Of a stretch of DNA of 64,000 nucleotides, positions 1 through 11,836 are shown piece by piece. The position numbers were made by a program, and so were the translations under genes. Each line of letters begins with the position of its first letter. The stretch's first letter is position 1. The notes beneath the pieces are model-generated. The model was given only the letters and a program-made list of their open reading frames with translations. It was not told the DNA's origin and ran no database searches. This stretch comes from Agapetus fuscipes (Eukaryota; Arthropoda; Insecta; Trichoptera; Glossosomatidae). The stretch spans positions 11,284,001 to 11,348,000 of the forward strand of contig OX637353.1 in assembly GCA_951799405.1 (NCBI GenBank), written 5' to 3'.

Positions 1-424
1 TGTTTATATCTCGAGAAATCGGTCCAAAACCAAGGTAATCAAACAAAAATAGTGCAGTTATAAATTATAATCACTTGTACGCCCTCTGTGTTTCAAACGA
101 TAGTCAAAATCGGTAGAACTTTTTCTTTGTGAACTATTGACTTTTTGTGTGACAATGATTGTCTACCTCTCAAAATATTTAACTGCACAAAAACATGTTA
201 TTATTAGTTTCACACAAGATTTATCATGCTCTGCACTGTTTTACACGTAGCTTAATGATTTGTGATATATTTAAGAGTTGTAGATGTAGTTATAAGGGAA
301 AAATACGTTAAAAAGATGGCACGTCAAAAAATATGAACGAAAATATGAAGTTATCAATTAATAATTCATAAAAAATATTAAATAATTGATTGGTTACGTA
401 AATACCTGTTTCTGGCCAGGTGAA
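1..424. other. AT-rich DNA, nothing recognised
   Basis: No open frame of interest and no repeat family seen elsewhere in the window. Confidence 0.4.
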
Positions 425-590
425 ATGAGTTTGTGAATTGCATCCCTCTCCACAAATCTATTTTTAAAACAACATTGCATTCGCTGGGTTGAAAATTCAT
501 TTACCTTTTAAAGACCGGCCACCAAAGGTCCATTAAGCTTTACAGCAACTGGGTCTTGCTTTCTACAGTGACTACCAAGTTGGCATAGGG
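425..590 (+). repeat. SINE1 body fragment
   Basis: Contains CGCTGGGTTGAAAATTCAT, ACCAAAGGTCCATTAAGC and ACAGCAACTGGGTCTTGCTT; head and tail missing. Confidence 0.7.
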
Positions 591-624
591 CTGTTAAATT
601 CCAATTTATAGTTGTATACTTGGA

Positions 625-692
625 GTACAGTTGGTAGAACACTTGCAATCAGAGCCACAGGGCTAGGGTTCTATTCCTCTGATGAGTAATAA
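625..692 (+). repeat. SINE2-like tRNA head fragment
   Basis: TTGGTAGAACACTTGCAATC and a box B-like GGGTTCTATTCC. Confidence 0.45.
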
Positions 693-769
693 TCAGTTGA
701 AATGTGACTTCTTGTATTACAGCAGATTGAATGCCGTAGAGGAATTGCCCACTACAACAAGCAGTGCCA

Positions 770-1440
770 GTTTAAGGGGGGTCCGCAGTGCCCGCAGCGG
801 ACAGGGCCCCAAGGCCCGAGGGGCCACCGGAGGGGGCCCCGCGCGCACCCTTTTGGGTAATTTTTTTTACAGTACTTAGCTCCTCTTGAAAAAAAAATTA
901 AAAAACATGAGATAATTCTTCACTATAAAAAAAAATATGTAGGTACATAGGTTGTTCAAGACATCGGGGAACCAATGGGGGTGGCAGAGACATACAAATT
1001 CATGTTAAAAAACGACCTAGAAGTTGTTTTTCCGAGTACTGCTGCGGCTTTAAAAAATTACCTGACAATAATGGTCAGTAACGCAACGGGAGAAAGGGTG
1101 TTTTCAAAATTAAAATTGACTAAAAATGACCTCAGGAGTCAGGACTACAATTTCCCAGCACAAACTGAATCACCTGTCAGTGATGAACATAAATTACGAC
1201 ACCTTATATAATTTAGATTTTTCGACTATACTAGAAAAACTCGTGACTGCGAAATTACGAAAAAAAATCTTTTGAACTGTTACGTTGTGCCTAGCTACCT
1301 AATGTAGGTACCTACCTATAATAATGTACCAACCTACTTTTCTAAAAAATTGCCATTAAATTGTGTTTAAAAAAATGTCATTACCTACTTATTTGGGGGG
1401 AGGGGGGGGGCCCCCATGAGCAGCGTTGGACCCTACCCAA
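770..1440 (+). mobile_element. hAT-type element remnant
   Basis: A GC-rich end (GGGGGTCCGCAGTGCCCGCA at about 778) and a GC-rich end with G and C runs at 1395-1435 bracket a short transposase fragment. The ends look like the GGGCCC-rich termini of zinc-finger hAT elements. The boundaries are approximate. Confidence 0.5.
975..1211 (+). pseudogene. hAT C-terminal dimerisation domain fragment
   Basis: The stretch LTIMVSNATGERVFSKLKLT followed by KNDLRS matches the hAT family dimerisation motif (usually close to ...CERSFSKLKLIK..LRS). Only about 70 codons remain and the rest of the transposase is gone, so this is a relic. It is a different hAT lineage from the one at 19819-21320. Confidence 0.75.
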
Positions 1441-1644
1441 AATAGCTTAAAATGCTCCTGACAACAAGGAAGGGGAGATCAAGGAAGGACACAACCAAAC
1501 TGCAGGAGGCTCCTCCGCACCAAGTTGCCACCAGCAGTGAAAGGTATTTCTTTAATTTTGACAGCCGGTGGGGGCGCCGCTTAGAGGAGAATTAATACCA
1601 TATCTTCTGAATGAAAATAAAAAGTTTCTCAGGTTTCTCCTCAT

Positions 1645-2090
1645 GAGCTGTTACTGTTACTGTATCCTGCCGCTGTTCCACTAGGGGTGGTCGGTACCTC
1701 CGAAGATGTGTCCACTTTTTTCTGTACTTGCATACCTCTTTCATCTCTTCTACATTCATCACTTTCTTCATACATACTCTTACTCTGCAGGTTCCATTCT
1801 TTTGCAATCTCACTTATTTGGTCTATCCATTCCTGCCTCGGTCTTCCCCTTCCACGCTTTCCTCTGACATTTTTATCTGTATACTTTCTTCGTTAGTCGT
1901 TCATCATCCATTCTTTCAAGCTGTCTGAACCATCTCATTGTGCTTTTTTGTACTTTCATTCTTAAATCCTCTTTTGTACCACACTTGTTCATTATTGCGG
2001 ACTCTATCATTCAGTGTCTTTCCACTCATTGCTCTTAGGTAAACTATTTCAACCGTACATACTTTACTCAACTCTGCTAGCTGCATGTAA
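1645..2090 (-). pseudogene. RTE-like non-LTR 3' fragment
   Basis: Minus-strand words CMKKVMNVEEMKEVCKYRKKW identify the far C-terminus of the family seen most fully at 51118-51835. Several frame breaks. Confidence 0.65.
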
Positions 2091-2349
2091 GTTATCCAAA
2101 TTCATGCATCATGGAGCTACTTCGGGAGACTGGAATTAGAAGCCCAAAAACGAGGCGCAACAGGTCCCTTATGGTGCTCACTCATAAGGTCATCAACGGC
2201 TTAGAGGATTAAGGATTAATATTAGGAGATTAAGATTTAAAAATCTAGTAATAGAGTTCCTCCCAGCGTGTTGATAGCTGTGCTATTTCTTTCGGTCCTT
2301 GCATGTATTGTTTCGTTTCATTCAGTCATAATCTTTTTCATGCTATAAT

Positions 2350-2580
2350 CTATAATCTAAGCTGCAAAGATATGTTAACATTTAAGGCACACATTTAATG
2401 CATGCCCACATACAGGCGCATGTAGTTTCGCGCCTGCACATTCTGCATGTATGCACACCAATAAAAAAAACCTTACATGAACATAAACCTTGCAATTCCT
2501 TCCGCCTTTCCTGAAATCGGGGGGGGCATTTGCAAAAGTGAACCATTTTTTACAGCACGGGGGGTCGACATCATGCCTGT
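2350..2580 (-). repeat. R250 interspersed repeat
   Basis: Forward strand of R250 is defined as TTGACTTATAGGTTGGTATG at the start and GCAACTTAGATTATAG at the end. This copy lies just before exon 2646-2747 and its end overlaps the intron's acceptor region. Confidence 0.75.
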
Positions 2581-2645
2581 TTTTTTAAAATGCTCTTCCC
2601 GCGATGCGTTTCATCTGACAACGTCTGTCTTTTTTAAAATTTCAG

Positions 2646-5600
2646 TTTGCCTAAAAGGAAAAAGAAGGACAAAGTGGCAGAATTATCCTACATGGATGGA
2701 GACATTGCAAGGGCTTTGTTTGAAGACGAACCTGAGCCTCCGCCAAGGTATGTATTTCTTTCATCATTTCATTCCCAGAATCAATAATCTATAACCCAAG
2801 TTGCAAAGATATATTCACATTTAATGCATGTCCACAAGCAGTTACGTGTAAGTTTGCGCTTGCACATGCTGTGTGTGTACATACAAAGTAAACCAAATCT
2901 TACAGTAACTATAATAATAACATTAGGATGATTTATTTGGTGAGCGCTGTTTTTGTGTGTATCACACCTCAAGAGCCCTCTGCGAGCTTGGTCGTCGCTG
3001 TAGAAAGCGCCAATTCTCAAGCAAGACCCAGTTGTTGTAAGGTTGGATGGACCTTTCGGTGACCGGTCTTTGGTAAAGGTTTATGGTTTTTTCAACTCAG
3101 CGAAGAGCACATTCGAAATATAAATCGTATTTTTTTGTGCTCCGCCGGGATTCGAATCCACAACCCTCCATTTACGAGTCCGAAGTGTTGCCACTGGACT
3201 ACGGACCGGTCCAAGATGCCAACGACACGCGGTGTACCTGAGCGGTAACCCATCCAAGTACTATCCGCACTCAATGTTGCTTAACTTCGGTGATATATGG
3301 GAACCGGTGCTTTCAACCTGGTAACGTCGTTGACTATAACTGTATCCTGCTGCCGTTCCACTAGGGGTGGCCGGTACCTCCGCAGATGCGGTTCCGCTTT
3401 TTTCTGTCCTTACAAACCACTTTCATTTCCTCATTCCCCATTTTCCATATTCATCACCTTTTTCATACATACTCTTCTCTTATTCTCACTCTGCAGATTC
3501 CATTCTTTTGCAATCTCACCTATTTGGTCTAACCATTTTTTCCTCGGCCTTCCCCTTCCACGCTTTCCTCTGACATTTCCTTTGTACACTTTCTTCGTTA
3601 GTCGTTCATCATCCATTCTTTCGAGATGTCCGAACCATCTCATCGTTCTTTTTTAATAATAATAATAATAAACTTTATTGTACACCACAAATAAATGACA
3701 TTAATATTATATACAAAAAGAGACACATGTACAATGGGCGGTCTTATCGCACATGGCGATATCTTACAGACAACCTTAGGATGGACAAGATCTGCAAGTA
3801 CAATGTTATGGGTAGTCCGTGGTGTTACAATAATTTTACTTATCAAATACTGTATAAATACATTTTTTTTTGTACTTTCATTCTCATATTCTCTTTTATA
3901 CCACACTCGTTCAACACCCTTATACCAGTACTTTTTTAAAAATATATTTGTGAAGAGGAATGCAATTCACCAACATATTTTGCCTGGCCAGTTGTCTTCA
4001 TGCGAAAGCAGAAGCTTGTATGCATGGAATGACATCTGTTGAAACAGGGTTGAAGTTATAGTGGATAGGACAAGGCCGGGCTCGCACCCGCCTTAATGTC
4101 AGTAATGCAAGTTTGAGAGCCAACACCTTATCCCCGCAATCATCCCAGGGACTTAATTAAATTATTCAATTTCAAGTGGGTTTGTTTATTGACATTGTGA
4201 AGATTCGTTTTAAAAAGATAATGTAAGAGTTAAACGAGCTAAATGCCCCTAAATGACAACTAAGGAAAATTGAAAACATGAAAAAATGAAAACTCAAGCA
4301 ACATTGGGCGTGGACAGTGCTTGGATGGGTAACCGCTCAGGTACACCGCGTGTCGTTGGCATCTTGGACCAGTCCGTAGTCCGTAGTGGCAACACTTCGG
4401 ACTCGTAAATGGAAGGTTGTGGATTCAGATCCCGGCGGAGCACAAAAATATACCATTTATATTTTGAATGTGCTCTTCGCTGGGTTGAAAAATTCATAAA
4501 CCTTTACCAATGACCGGTCACCAAAGGTCCATCCAGCCTTACAGCAACTGGGTCTTGCTTGAGTATTGGCGCTTTGTAGCGACGACCAAGCTCGTACACC
4601 TCTGCGGCACTACAACAAGTGTCATAGACCCCTAGAGTCTTTAGAATCCAGGGAGTCTCCCGCACAGGATTTCTTAAAAAAAAAAAAAAACTAAATGCCC
4701 GAGAAATAATCTGTAAACAAAAACGAAATGGCCATATTGTATATGTACAACTCCCTGCAGCTTCACCTCTACTAATTACCCCTTTCCCCACCCCATCATA
4801 GCAACACCTATGTATTAAAAACTCTTTGTTGACCAAACAAAGGCTTACCCTCTCCCCTCACTCCACCATAGCTCCGCCCTCAAAACTCTCTGATCAATGT
4901 TGTAATTTTAGATTTTAGTTGCTCTCTTGATAATGGTGTGTAAACATCGAAAGCGCTCGAGAAATAAATCAACTTGTGAAGAAAAACTTTGTTTAATTTT
5001 TACATTATTCTAATTAACTTTTGTTTTTCAGAGACATTTTCCCATTCTTCGCTGTGTGCATGCAGAAGGAAGGCCTGAAGGGAGACGCGAGCGCCATGTG
5101 GGAGTCCATGTCAAAAAAGAAGAAGAAGCAGTACGAGGAAGCCCTGCAGGAGGCCAAGGAAGACTACAAAGTCAGATACGAACAGTTCCTCAACTCCATG
5201 TCCAGCAAGCGACTCAAGAAGTTCTTGGAATTCCAAGATAAGATAGGTCAGTAAAACAGAGGGAGACATTTTACAAAAACTGCGGTTTGGTCACATATGA
5301 ACAGGGGCAAAAATCCCTAGAGACGAGTCGCATGTGGCGAATGGAACCTATTTATTTTTACAGGTAAGACGTGTGTAAGTTTGCACTTACAAATGCTGCA
5401 TGTGTACTTACAAATTGAAATCTAAACCTCAAATGAAAACACATCCTGTAACTTTTGCCGATCTTTCCTCCAACAGGGGTTACATTGGCAAAGTGAACAA
5501 TTCTTAACAGTATGGGTGGTCAGCCTCATACCAAACTATAAATCAAGAATATATATTGTTAAATATACTAATGAAAGGTTTTTTTTATATATAAATGAAA

Positions 5601-6409
5601 ATTACTGACGACATAAACAAAATACAAGCTATGGCTAAACAAATATAGCTCTATGGTTTTTGTCTTGTCAATTTTGTAGCAGTGATCTCTTGAAAATGAC
5701 GTAAGCAAGTCAAAAGTACTCGAGGTGAAATAAACCCTCAAGTTGTGAAAATAAAACTCTGTTTTTTTCTTATAAAAATGGATTTTCACCGTTTGAAAAA
5801 GTTGTAAATCAGAAAGAGTGCTATTGACTGGAGACTCTATTTGTGTGAGTCGTACACCTTTAGAAAAATGCAATGCAACTAAGATACACATATAGTGTAA
5901 CTTCTTGCCGGGCTATCCCCGAATAGTTCCGCATGTGGCGAGTGGAACCTTTTTATTTTAACTGGTAAGGGGGCCGGCTTTACGTCAATTACTTTAGTTG
6001 AAATGAGGGTTTACCTGCTCCCAAGGGACTGGTACTCATTTCTTGTAAAGGCTGAGAATAAACTTTACCCGTATTTATATTATGGGTTTGAAATAAACAC
6101 CGAAACGCGAATTCCTTTCTGACACCCTCGGTGGGATTGGAACTCGAGCTCTTTGTATGAAATGCAAGCACTCTAACAACTGAGCTATCAAATTTGAATG
6201 CAAATTTGAATTCCGTTAGTTACAAAGATACGCCTTAAAGTTTTACTGAAATCAGCTAAAGCAGGGTGCTCCAAACTGTTGCTTTCCCTTCTAACACCTA
6301 ATCTCGCCTTCTGATTTTAAACGCAAATATTTTAGAAACATTTGATTGGATTGAACGCATCGTAATCATGTTCTTTCTTGTTTTTTCAGCTCCGAAAACA
6401 GATGACTAA
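2646..6409 (+). CDS. HMG-box-like protein, last three coding exons (5' part not seen)
   Basis: Three exons join in one frame with good splice sites: 2646-2747, 5032-5246 and 6390-6409, ending in TAA. The first encodes a basic patch (PKRKKKDK, a likely nuclear localisation signal) and an acidic stretch ending EDEPEPPP. The second encodes an HMG-box-like fold: aromatic PFF near its start, MWESMS in the middle, then a long Lys/Glu helix (KKKKKQYEEALQEAKEDY). The third adds only APKTDD before the stop. HMG boxes bend DNA in chromatin, so a nuclear DNA-binding role is inferred. Reading past the 5246 donor adds just Gly-Gln before a stop, so a retained intron would give nearly the same protein. A polyadenylation signal (AATAAA) sits at 6445-6450. 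I found no earlier exon in 1-2645, so the start is probably outside the window. I do not recognise the exact orthologue. Confidence 0.75.
2785..2925 (-). repeat. R250 partial
   Basis: 3' half only; abuts the tail of the full SINE1. Confidence 0.7.
2925..3337 (-). mobile_element. SINE1, full length: 5S-like head, tRNA-like unit, body, tail type B
   Basis: From 3337 downward: 5S rRNA-like unit (ATCACCGAAGTTAAGCAACA-like, then TACTTGGATGGGT), tRNA-like unit with box A (GTAGTCCAGTGGCAACACTT) and box B (GGTTGTGGATTCGAATCC-like), a conserved body, and a 3' tail ending AAATAAATCATCCTAAT before a short A/T-rich run. Confidence 0.88.
3337..3915 (-). pseudogene. RTE-like non-LTR fragment split by a LINE tail
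   Basis: Minus-strand [20 protein letters not shown], then GKRGRGRPRKKWLDQI. Part 3337-3655 continues at 3869-3915 across the insertion. It abuts a full SINE1 at 3337. Confidence 0.75.
3656..3868 (-). mobile_element. LINE 3' end with (ATT)n tail
   Basis: On the minus strand it ends with GTACAATAAAGTTTATTATT and further ATT units. It interrupts a non-LTR fragment, whose sequence resumes at 3869 (TGTACTTTCATTCTC). Confidence 0.6.
4296..4690 (+). mobile_element. SINE1, truncated inside the 5S head, tail type A
   Basis: Starts at AAGCAACATTGGGCG within the 5S unit, so about 50 bases of head are lost. Ends in a 14-base poly-A. Confidence 0.88.
5318..5366 (-). repeat. SINE2 3' fragment
   Basis: GTCGCATGTGGCGAATGGAA then CCTATTTATTTTTACAGGTA, joined to an R250 fragment. 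Confidence 0.5.
5370..5556 (-). repeat. R250 partial
   Basis: Lacks the terminal CTTAGATTATAG part; replaced by a SINE2 fragment. Confidence 0.7.
5893..6195 (-). mobile_element. SINE2 copy in the last intron of the HMG-box-like gene
   Basis: tRNA-like head at 6195-6125 (box B GTTCCAATCCCACCG read on the minus strand). Confidence 0.8.
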
Positions 6410-6444
6410 TTCTAACTCTTCACATTTGTTTCATTACTCTTTGC

Positions 6445-6450
6445 AATAAA
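6445..6450 (+). promoter_or_regulatory. Polyadenylation signal of the HMG-box-like gene
   Basis: AATAAA lies 36 bases after the stop codon at 6407-6409, and is followed directly by a SINE tail fragment. Confidence 0.5.
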
Positions 6451-6457
6451 AATAATA

Positions 6458-6568
6458 TTTGGATGATTTATTTGGTGAGCGCTGTTTTTGTGTGTATCAC
6501 GCTTCAAGAGCCCTTTGCGAGCTTCTGGTTGTCGCTATAGAAAGCGCCAATTCTCAAGCAAGACCCAG
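6458..6568 (-). repeat. SINE1 tail B fragment
   Basis: Directly follows the polyadenylation signal of the HMG-box-like gene, so it may fall in or next to its 3' UTR. Confidence 0.7.
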
Positions 6569-6599
6569 TCTATGTATAAATTTGTATTATTTTACCTTA

Positions 6600-6845
6600 T
6601 TGACCAGTCATGAAAGACTGGAAAGAGTTTACACGAGAAATGCCAAAGGTAAGCATAGAAGGGGAAGACCAAGGAAAGGATGGATCGCAAATGACTGGAA
6701 TCCGCAGAGTGAGAAAAAGTGAAGAATGCACGGAGAGCTGAGTGTTGAGGGGATGAAAGAAGTGTGCGAGAACAGACAACTGAAGATGCATTTGCAGAGG
6801 TACTGGCTACCCCTAGCAGAACGGCTGCCGGATTCAGGAACATTT
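6600..6845 (+). pseudogene. RTE-like non-LTR 3' fragment
   Basis: Plus-strand HERLERVYTRNAKGKHRRGR, then PRKGW and, after a frame break, MKEVCENRQ. Follows a truncated SINE tail. Confidence 0.65.
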
Positions 6846-7269
6846 ATTAATATGTAGTACTTTATTTTCTAAAAAACTTAGATTATAGTACATTTTTATT
6901 TTTAAGGGTTGTTTTTTGTGTTGACATAGTGAAAGTCCATTGTATTTTTTTATAAATTGAATAGAAAAAACACAGTTTTAATTCACTTTTTATTTATTTT
7001 TCATGTAGATCATATGTTTTTGAAATGATCAAATAAATTCAAATGTCAAGATGAGATTTTCCATTTTGCAAGTCCAGTCCCATTTTAATGTTCTCCAGAA
7101 TTTGTATTATTTTATTTTGCTTTGTTTGGTATGTAGTGAAGCATACAAATTATGCAATAGTTTTAGTTAAAAGTAATATTTTTTTTATTGTTAATCCTAC
7201 GCTTAATAAAACTGTACAAATCAAAGCTTTGAAATACAAAAACATATTCTAGGATTGTTATTTTCCTTG

Positions 7270-7605
7270 ATTTATAGTTCCTTGACTTATAGGTTGATAT
7301 GCACATGCAAGTTTGTGCTTACACTTGCTGCACTCTCTCTTTTTCTAACATCTATAATCTAAGTAGCAAAGATATATTGACATTTAAGGCTCATATTTAA
7401 TGCATGCCCACAAGCAGGAACATACAAGTTCGCGCTTACACATGCTGCATTTGTACATACAAAATAAATCAAACTTCACATGAATGCAAACTTTGCAACT
7501 CTTGCCGCCTTACCCTGAGACCATGGTGGCATTTTCATAAGTGAAACAAGTTTGTTCAGCACGGGGGGTCATTCTCACACCAACATATTAGTCAAGGGAC
7601 AAAAA
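7270..7605 (-). repeat. R250 copy with an inverted terminal piece
   Basis: 7350-7605 is a near full minus copy. 7272-7300 is a plus-strand start (TTCCTTGACTTATAGGTTGA), fused to a minus middle piece. Confidence 0.7.
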
Positions 7606-8066
7606 AAATTCAGAAAGTCAAATAATTAAAAATGTAAAGAAACTGAATCTAATGAAATGCCCTACAACTTGTGTAGAGGATTGTACATGACTTAAGCTCA
7701 AAAGGAGGTTCAAGAATCCAATTATGATAGTGTCCCTAGCAGTGGCGAAGGGTCCGAATAACACGATTATTCAATTTATGAAAATAGACTGACAATCTTT
7801 TTTTTTTAAACCGTGTGGAATTTATTAGATTGTGTCAAATCAAGCTGCAGACACACGAAAACTCCCGAATCTTGATTCCCCGTGCGATCACCGGCTTGTA
7901 GTTCTGACAGACTATGGTATCAGAGGGGAGCAGCCGGAAGCGCGGGGAGGGGCTGGTTGACGCGGGGACTCGCACTAAGAAATGGTCCAATAGCCGGTGT
8001 AACATGGAGTTGCTCTGTAGTGTAGACACGCGCCGTGAGTGAAAAATCTTAAAAGTTTGTATATGA

Positions 8067-9385
8067 AATGAAATGAAATAAATTTATTCCTTCAAAACAA
8101 AACAAATATAATGAAGGAATTACGCTGTCTCACTAGATCTGTGATCTGTTCTGAGACAGTGGAATCCGCATCTCAACAAATTACAAGAGAGAAAAAAAAG
8201 GTATAATTAGAATGACTACTTATATATATTAAATAGTGCGAAAGTTGATTTCTGCCTCCCAGTTTTTTTCAGCCATTCTATCACAATTCTTCCCAGATTT
8301 GTACCCTCTCGGGATATATATTTTTCTATTTTAGGTAGAACATGATTGTATATCCTCGGTGCCAGGAAGCAATAATATCTTTGTGCGAAGCTTGTTGTCA
8401 ATCCTGGAGGCCGAAGTTGCTGTCTGTTCCTAGTATTGTGTGCAAGTACGTAGTTGGGTTGATAAGGGGCTGTGTTGTGATATAAATGTAATATGATTCT
8501 CTTTATATATAATTGTCTTATATCAAGTACTCCCGTTTCAGAAAATAGTTTTTCTGTTGGAAATCTAAATGGTTTCCATCTCATAATCTTTAAAACAGAT
8601 CTCTGCACTCTTTCTAGAGGACTCAGCAATGTTTTCGACATTCCTCCCCAGCCTATTATACCATATTCCATAACACTCTGCCCCAGTGCATAGTACACTA
8701 TCATCAATGTATTTTCATCCAAAAAATTTCTTAGTATTCTGAATAGAAACGTAAGCTTTCTACATCTCTTTACGACTTGTTCAACATGAGTTTCCCATCG
8801 TAAGTGTTGGTCAATGTATATTCCCAGGTACTTGTACACTTTTACGCACTCTAGGGGCTCACATTTACAATAATTATTAAGTATTATACATTTATGTATA
8901 GTCAATTCAAATTCATTTTTATGTGGTTGCTGTCTACCATCTATACTAAATGTTGTGTATTTTGTTTTGGATATGTTAAGGGTCAGCAAATTAGTATTCA
9001 GCCATTTTTTTATTTTGTTGATCTCCGTGTTTGCAGTCTCAAAAACCTCTTTCCATGATTTTCCACTGTACAGCAAAGCGGTGTCGTCAGCAAATGCGAC
9101 AATTTTTCCAGTATTATTCAATTCACACAAATCGTTTATATTTACTAAGAACAGGGTAGGTCCCAGTACACTTCCCTGAGGCACTCCATATCGATTTTGC
9201 GCATAGTTTCCACTTTCAGATCCGATTTTTACTGTTTGTTTTCTATTTGTAATATAGCTTTGAAACCATTGCAGCGATGTTCCCCTAATTCCCACATTCT
9301 CCAACTTTTTAAGTAATATTTTATGAGGGACGGTATCGAACGCCTTTTTCAAGTCCAAGTAGACAGCCAAACACTGAAGAATGGG
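8067..9385 (-). mobile_element. 5'-truncated non-LTR retrotransposon (jockey/CR1-like group)
   Basis: Contains the C-terminal RT frame and a 3' end with a short pentamer tail of ATTTC repeats on the minus strand (8067-8085). The start is lost just before RT motif A, as expected for incomplete target-primed reverse transcription. The exact clade is not certain. Confidence 0.8.
8216..9370 (-). pseudogene. Reverse transcriptase C-terminal half of a non-LTR element
   Basis: 384 codons without a stop. RT motif A (LDLKKAFDTVPH), motif B (GVPQGSVLGPTLFLVNIND) and the catalytic FADD (FADDTALL) are all present, followed by the thumb (VYKYLGIYIDQHLRWETHVEQV) and the C-terminal region (LSPLERVQRSVLKI). 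The endonuclease and RT fingers are missing, so no autonomous function is expected even though this part of the frame is undamaged. The apparent start codon is GTG inside the ancestral frame (upstream residues ILQCL stay in frame) and is not a real start. It lies in the intergenic space between the HMG-box-like gene and translin. Confidence 0.88.
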
Positions 9386-9599
9386 TGAACAATTTCAACT
9401 GAAGAATGGGTGGCCCTACGCCCAGATCAAGTGTTTTAATTATTTCCAAAAAAGTATTTTTTTGTGTTACGAAAATAAAAAGTAACGTATTATTTTGCTT
9501 CAATATATACAAAGTAGATGTTTGAAATAAAACGAACATTTCTATATTGTCAGATTTGTAAAATAATGTATCATGCGTTTTTACAAAGGCTATCACTCA

Positions 9600-10052
9600 T
9601 TCTGTTTTTAACAGGCTCGTGCCCGTAAATAATCATACTCTATGGTAACTTATGTTTCATCGGGAACCGGCTGTTCAATATGACTCAGCCCGGCATGCGC
9701 CAACCATATAATAGAGTCTAACCATTCCTTTCATACCCACAAACTAAAACTCCTTCACTCCATTCCCTACAAAGGTAAAATCATGAATAATTTTGAAAAC
9801 CTAGAAATCCAAAAAAATATTAATTCAGTAAGTAATCTCTTAAATAGTATTATATTTCCTAACACTTCTCCCCTACTTTCTATGTTTCCTACTACACCCC
9901 GCCCACATAACACTCCCCCCCCCTCCCCCTCAGTAATTCAAATCCTCACGTCATAATGTATTGTATTTGTATGTTAGTTTATATTTACACCTGAAGATGG
10001 GAGGTATTGCTTCTCCCGAAACCGGTAGTGTTTAAAAAAAAAAAAAAATAAT
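9600..10052 (+). repeat. Probable non-LTR 3' UTR fragment with poly-A tail
   Basis: Ends in CTGAAGATGGGAGG, CTCCCGAAACCGG and a poly-A run (10035-10048). This hairpin-like motif (GGGAGG paired with CTCCC) before a tail is typical of LINE 3' ends. No coding is seen. Confidence 0.5.
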
Positions 10053-10099
10053 AATAAAAGCTCATGTGAATTGTAACAAAGAAGTTTTTTATTTTAATC

Positions 10100-10690
10100 T
10101 ATTAAAATGAACTTTCACGAAGTAACTGCCAAAAACCTAGATAACAAATGATATGGCAAAAATAAACTAAGTAGGTAGATAAACAATCAAATAGGCACCT
10201 GCCAGAGAAGATAATATTGTCAAGGACACTGGCATTCTGTATCTGTATTTCTTGCAAAAGTTTTGGATCCCTGATGATTGTCCTGATGATGGTCTGAGGA
10301 CTGGAAATGTTTATAATATGAAATCTATACACTTTACTTTCACTTCCTTCGGCTCATCAGCCTTAAAGGATCCAGGGACTCCTGCACCACAATCCTCCAG
10401 GACTCTGCCTTGTGCTGCTTCCCTCCATGGTCCCCACAGATGGTCCCCTCACTCCCAAAACTTCGGCGTCAGCTTCGAAGTTCTCTGCCCACCGCATCCT
10501 CGTCTACGTGGTTAACACCTGAGGGGGCACCATCCAAGACAGTTCTGATGATCCTGGAGTCTTCTGCACGTGCTACATTTCCGGACACTGGAGTCTTCTT
10601 GATTTCATTAATCTCTACACTCTCTTCAATTGCAGTGAAAATATAACAGTTAATTTCAAATACGCTTGACGCATTGACGTTCACAGAGTT
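10100..10690. other. Unidentified stretch with short open frames, possible old repeat
   Basis: The minus strand carries a 71-codon open frame (10469-10684, including VNHVDEDAVGRELRS) and a further one at 10102-10332. The text resembles the decayed 3' end of a retroelement but I cannot name a family. Confidence 0.25.
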
Positions 10691-11836
10691 GACGTGAGTT
10701 GACGTTTGAGACGATCGACGGCGTCTAACAGGCCGGTGCTAAGCACAGTTCAACCATCATTAAATATATATTTATTAATCAGTTTTTTATAAAAAAAAAA
10801 CAGTAATTTAATAAATAATAAACAATAAAAAGTTAATTAACACTTAAACTCTTTTTTTAAATGAATAACAGTAGGTAAATATAAATCATTATTTCAATTT
10901 TATTTACGCTCATTCTGATTTCAGTTAAAAAAAACCACCTCTTCTCCTTCCTCCTTACTCCTTCCCATTGTGCCCAAGTATGTCCACACCCAAGATGGAT
11001 TCCAATATGGCTACCGATATTATAAAACAAGGTTACCAGTAGCAAAATACTAGTTAACGGGGTCTGATTGGAATGTCAAAAAAATTTTAAATGCGCGCTA
11101 GAGGCATGAATAAAAATCTGCGCACGCGCAGCCTCAGGGTGGTAACATGGAAAAATAATTTCTTGAGAACAGTAATTCCTTGTTTATGCCACGATTATAA
11201 GTAAGAAATTTTTATGCCAGGTAAAACTTTTTACACCGGGCATAGCTATGCCCGGTGATAAGCTTAGAATAAGAAAATCTAATAAGTAACACTGATAATA
11301 TTATAAGCTTTGAATATTAGTCAATGCTCCACCCGATGATTTTTTTTATCGTTTTTTCGTTTCACAAAAATAACTGGATATTATGCCATTTTTTAATAGA
11401 TGTAGGGATATTTCGAATTACTCGCATCGTTGACTATTTCCGGGGTCTATTTTTTTCATATCTGAAGGCGATTTTCACAAGTCCGCGGTGAAGCATGATG
11501 CTACGTGCAAATCGAGCGTCGGACAAAACTGACTGCGTTTCAAATCAAAGTTTGATGAGCATTTTTCACAAAACAAAAAAATTGGTTCAGTCAAGTTGAG
11601 TACATTAAAATTATTAAATTTCGTATTTTTCAATGAAAAAAAAATCATTCTTCAAACGCTTGGATTGTCTCTAGGAAGCAACCATTTATAATGTACGATC
11701 TGTCCCTATATTATCAATTTCCAAACATTTCCGTGACATTTCCAAATACTAGAAGAAAAAAACCGGTGCCATCCCGCTTCTTGCAACTTGAAAGCAACTT
11801 GGAAAATAAAATATTTCTGTAAAGATAAAAGTAGAA
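10690..11836. other. Translin upstream region
   Basis: AT-rich intergenic DNA with no coding signal. It contains a perfect 24-bp palindrome at 11234-11257. A translin promoter must lie here, but no clear TATA box or initiator stands out. Confidence 0.4.
11234..11257. repeat. Perfect 24-bp palindrome
   Basis: Built around GGGCATAGCTATGCCC. About 580 bases upstream of the translin ATG. Confidence 0.85.
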
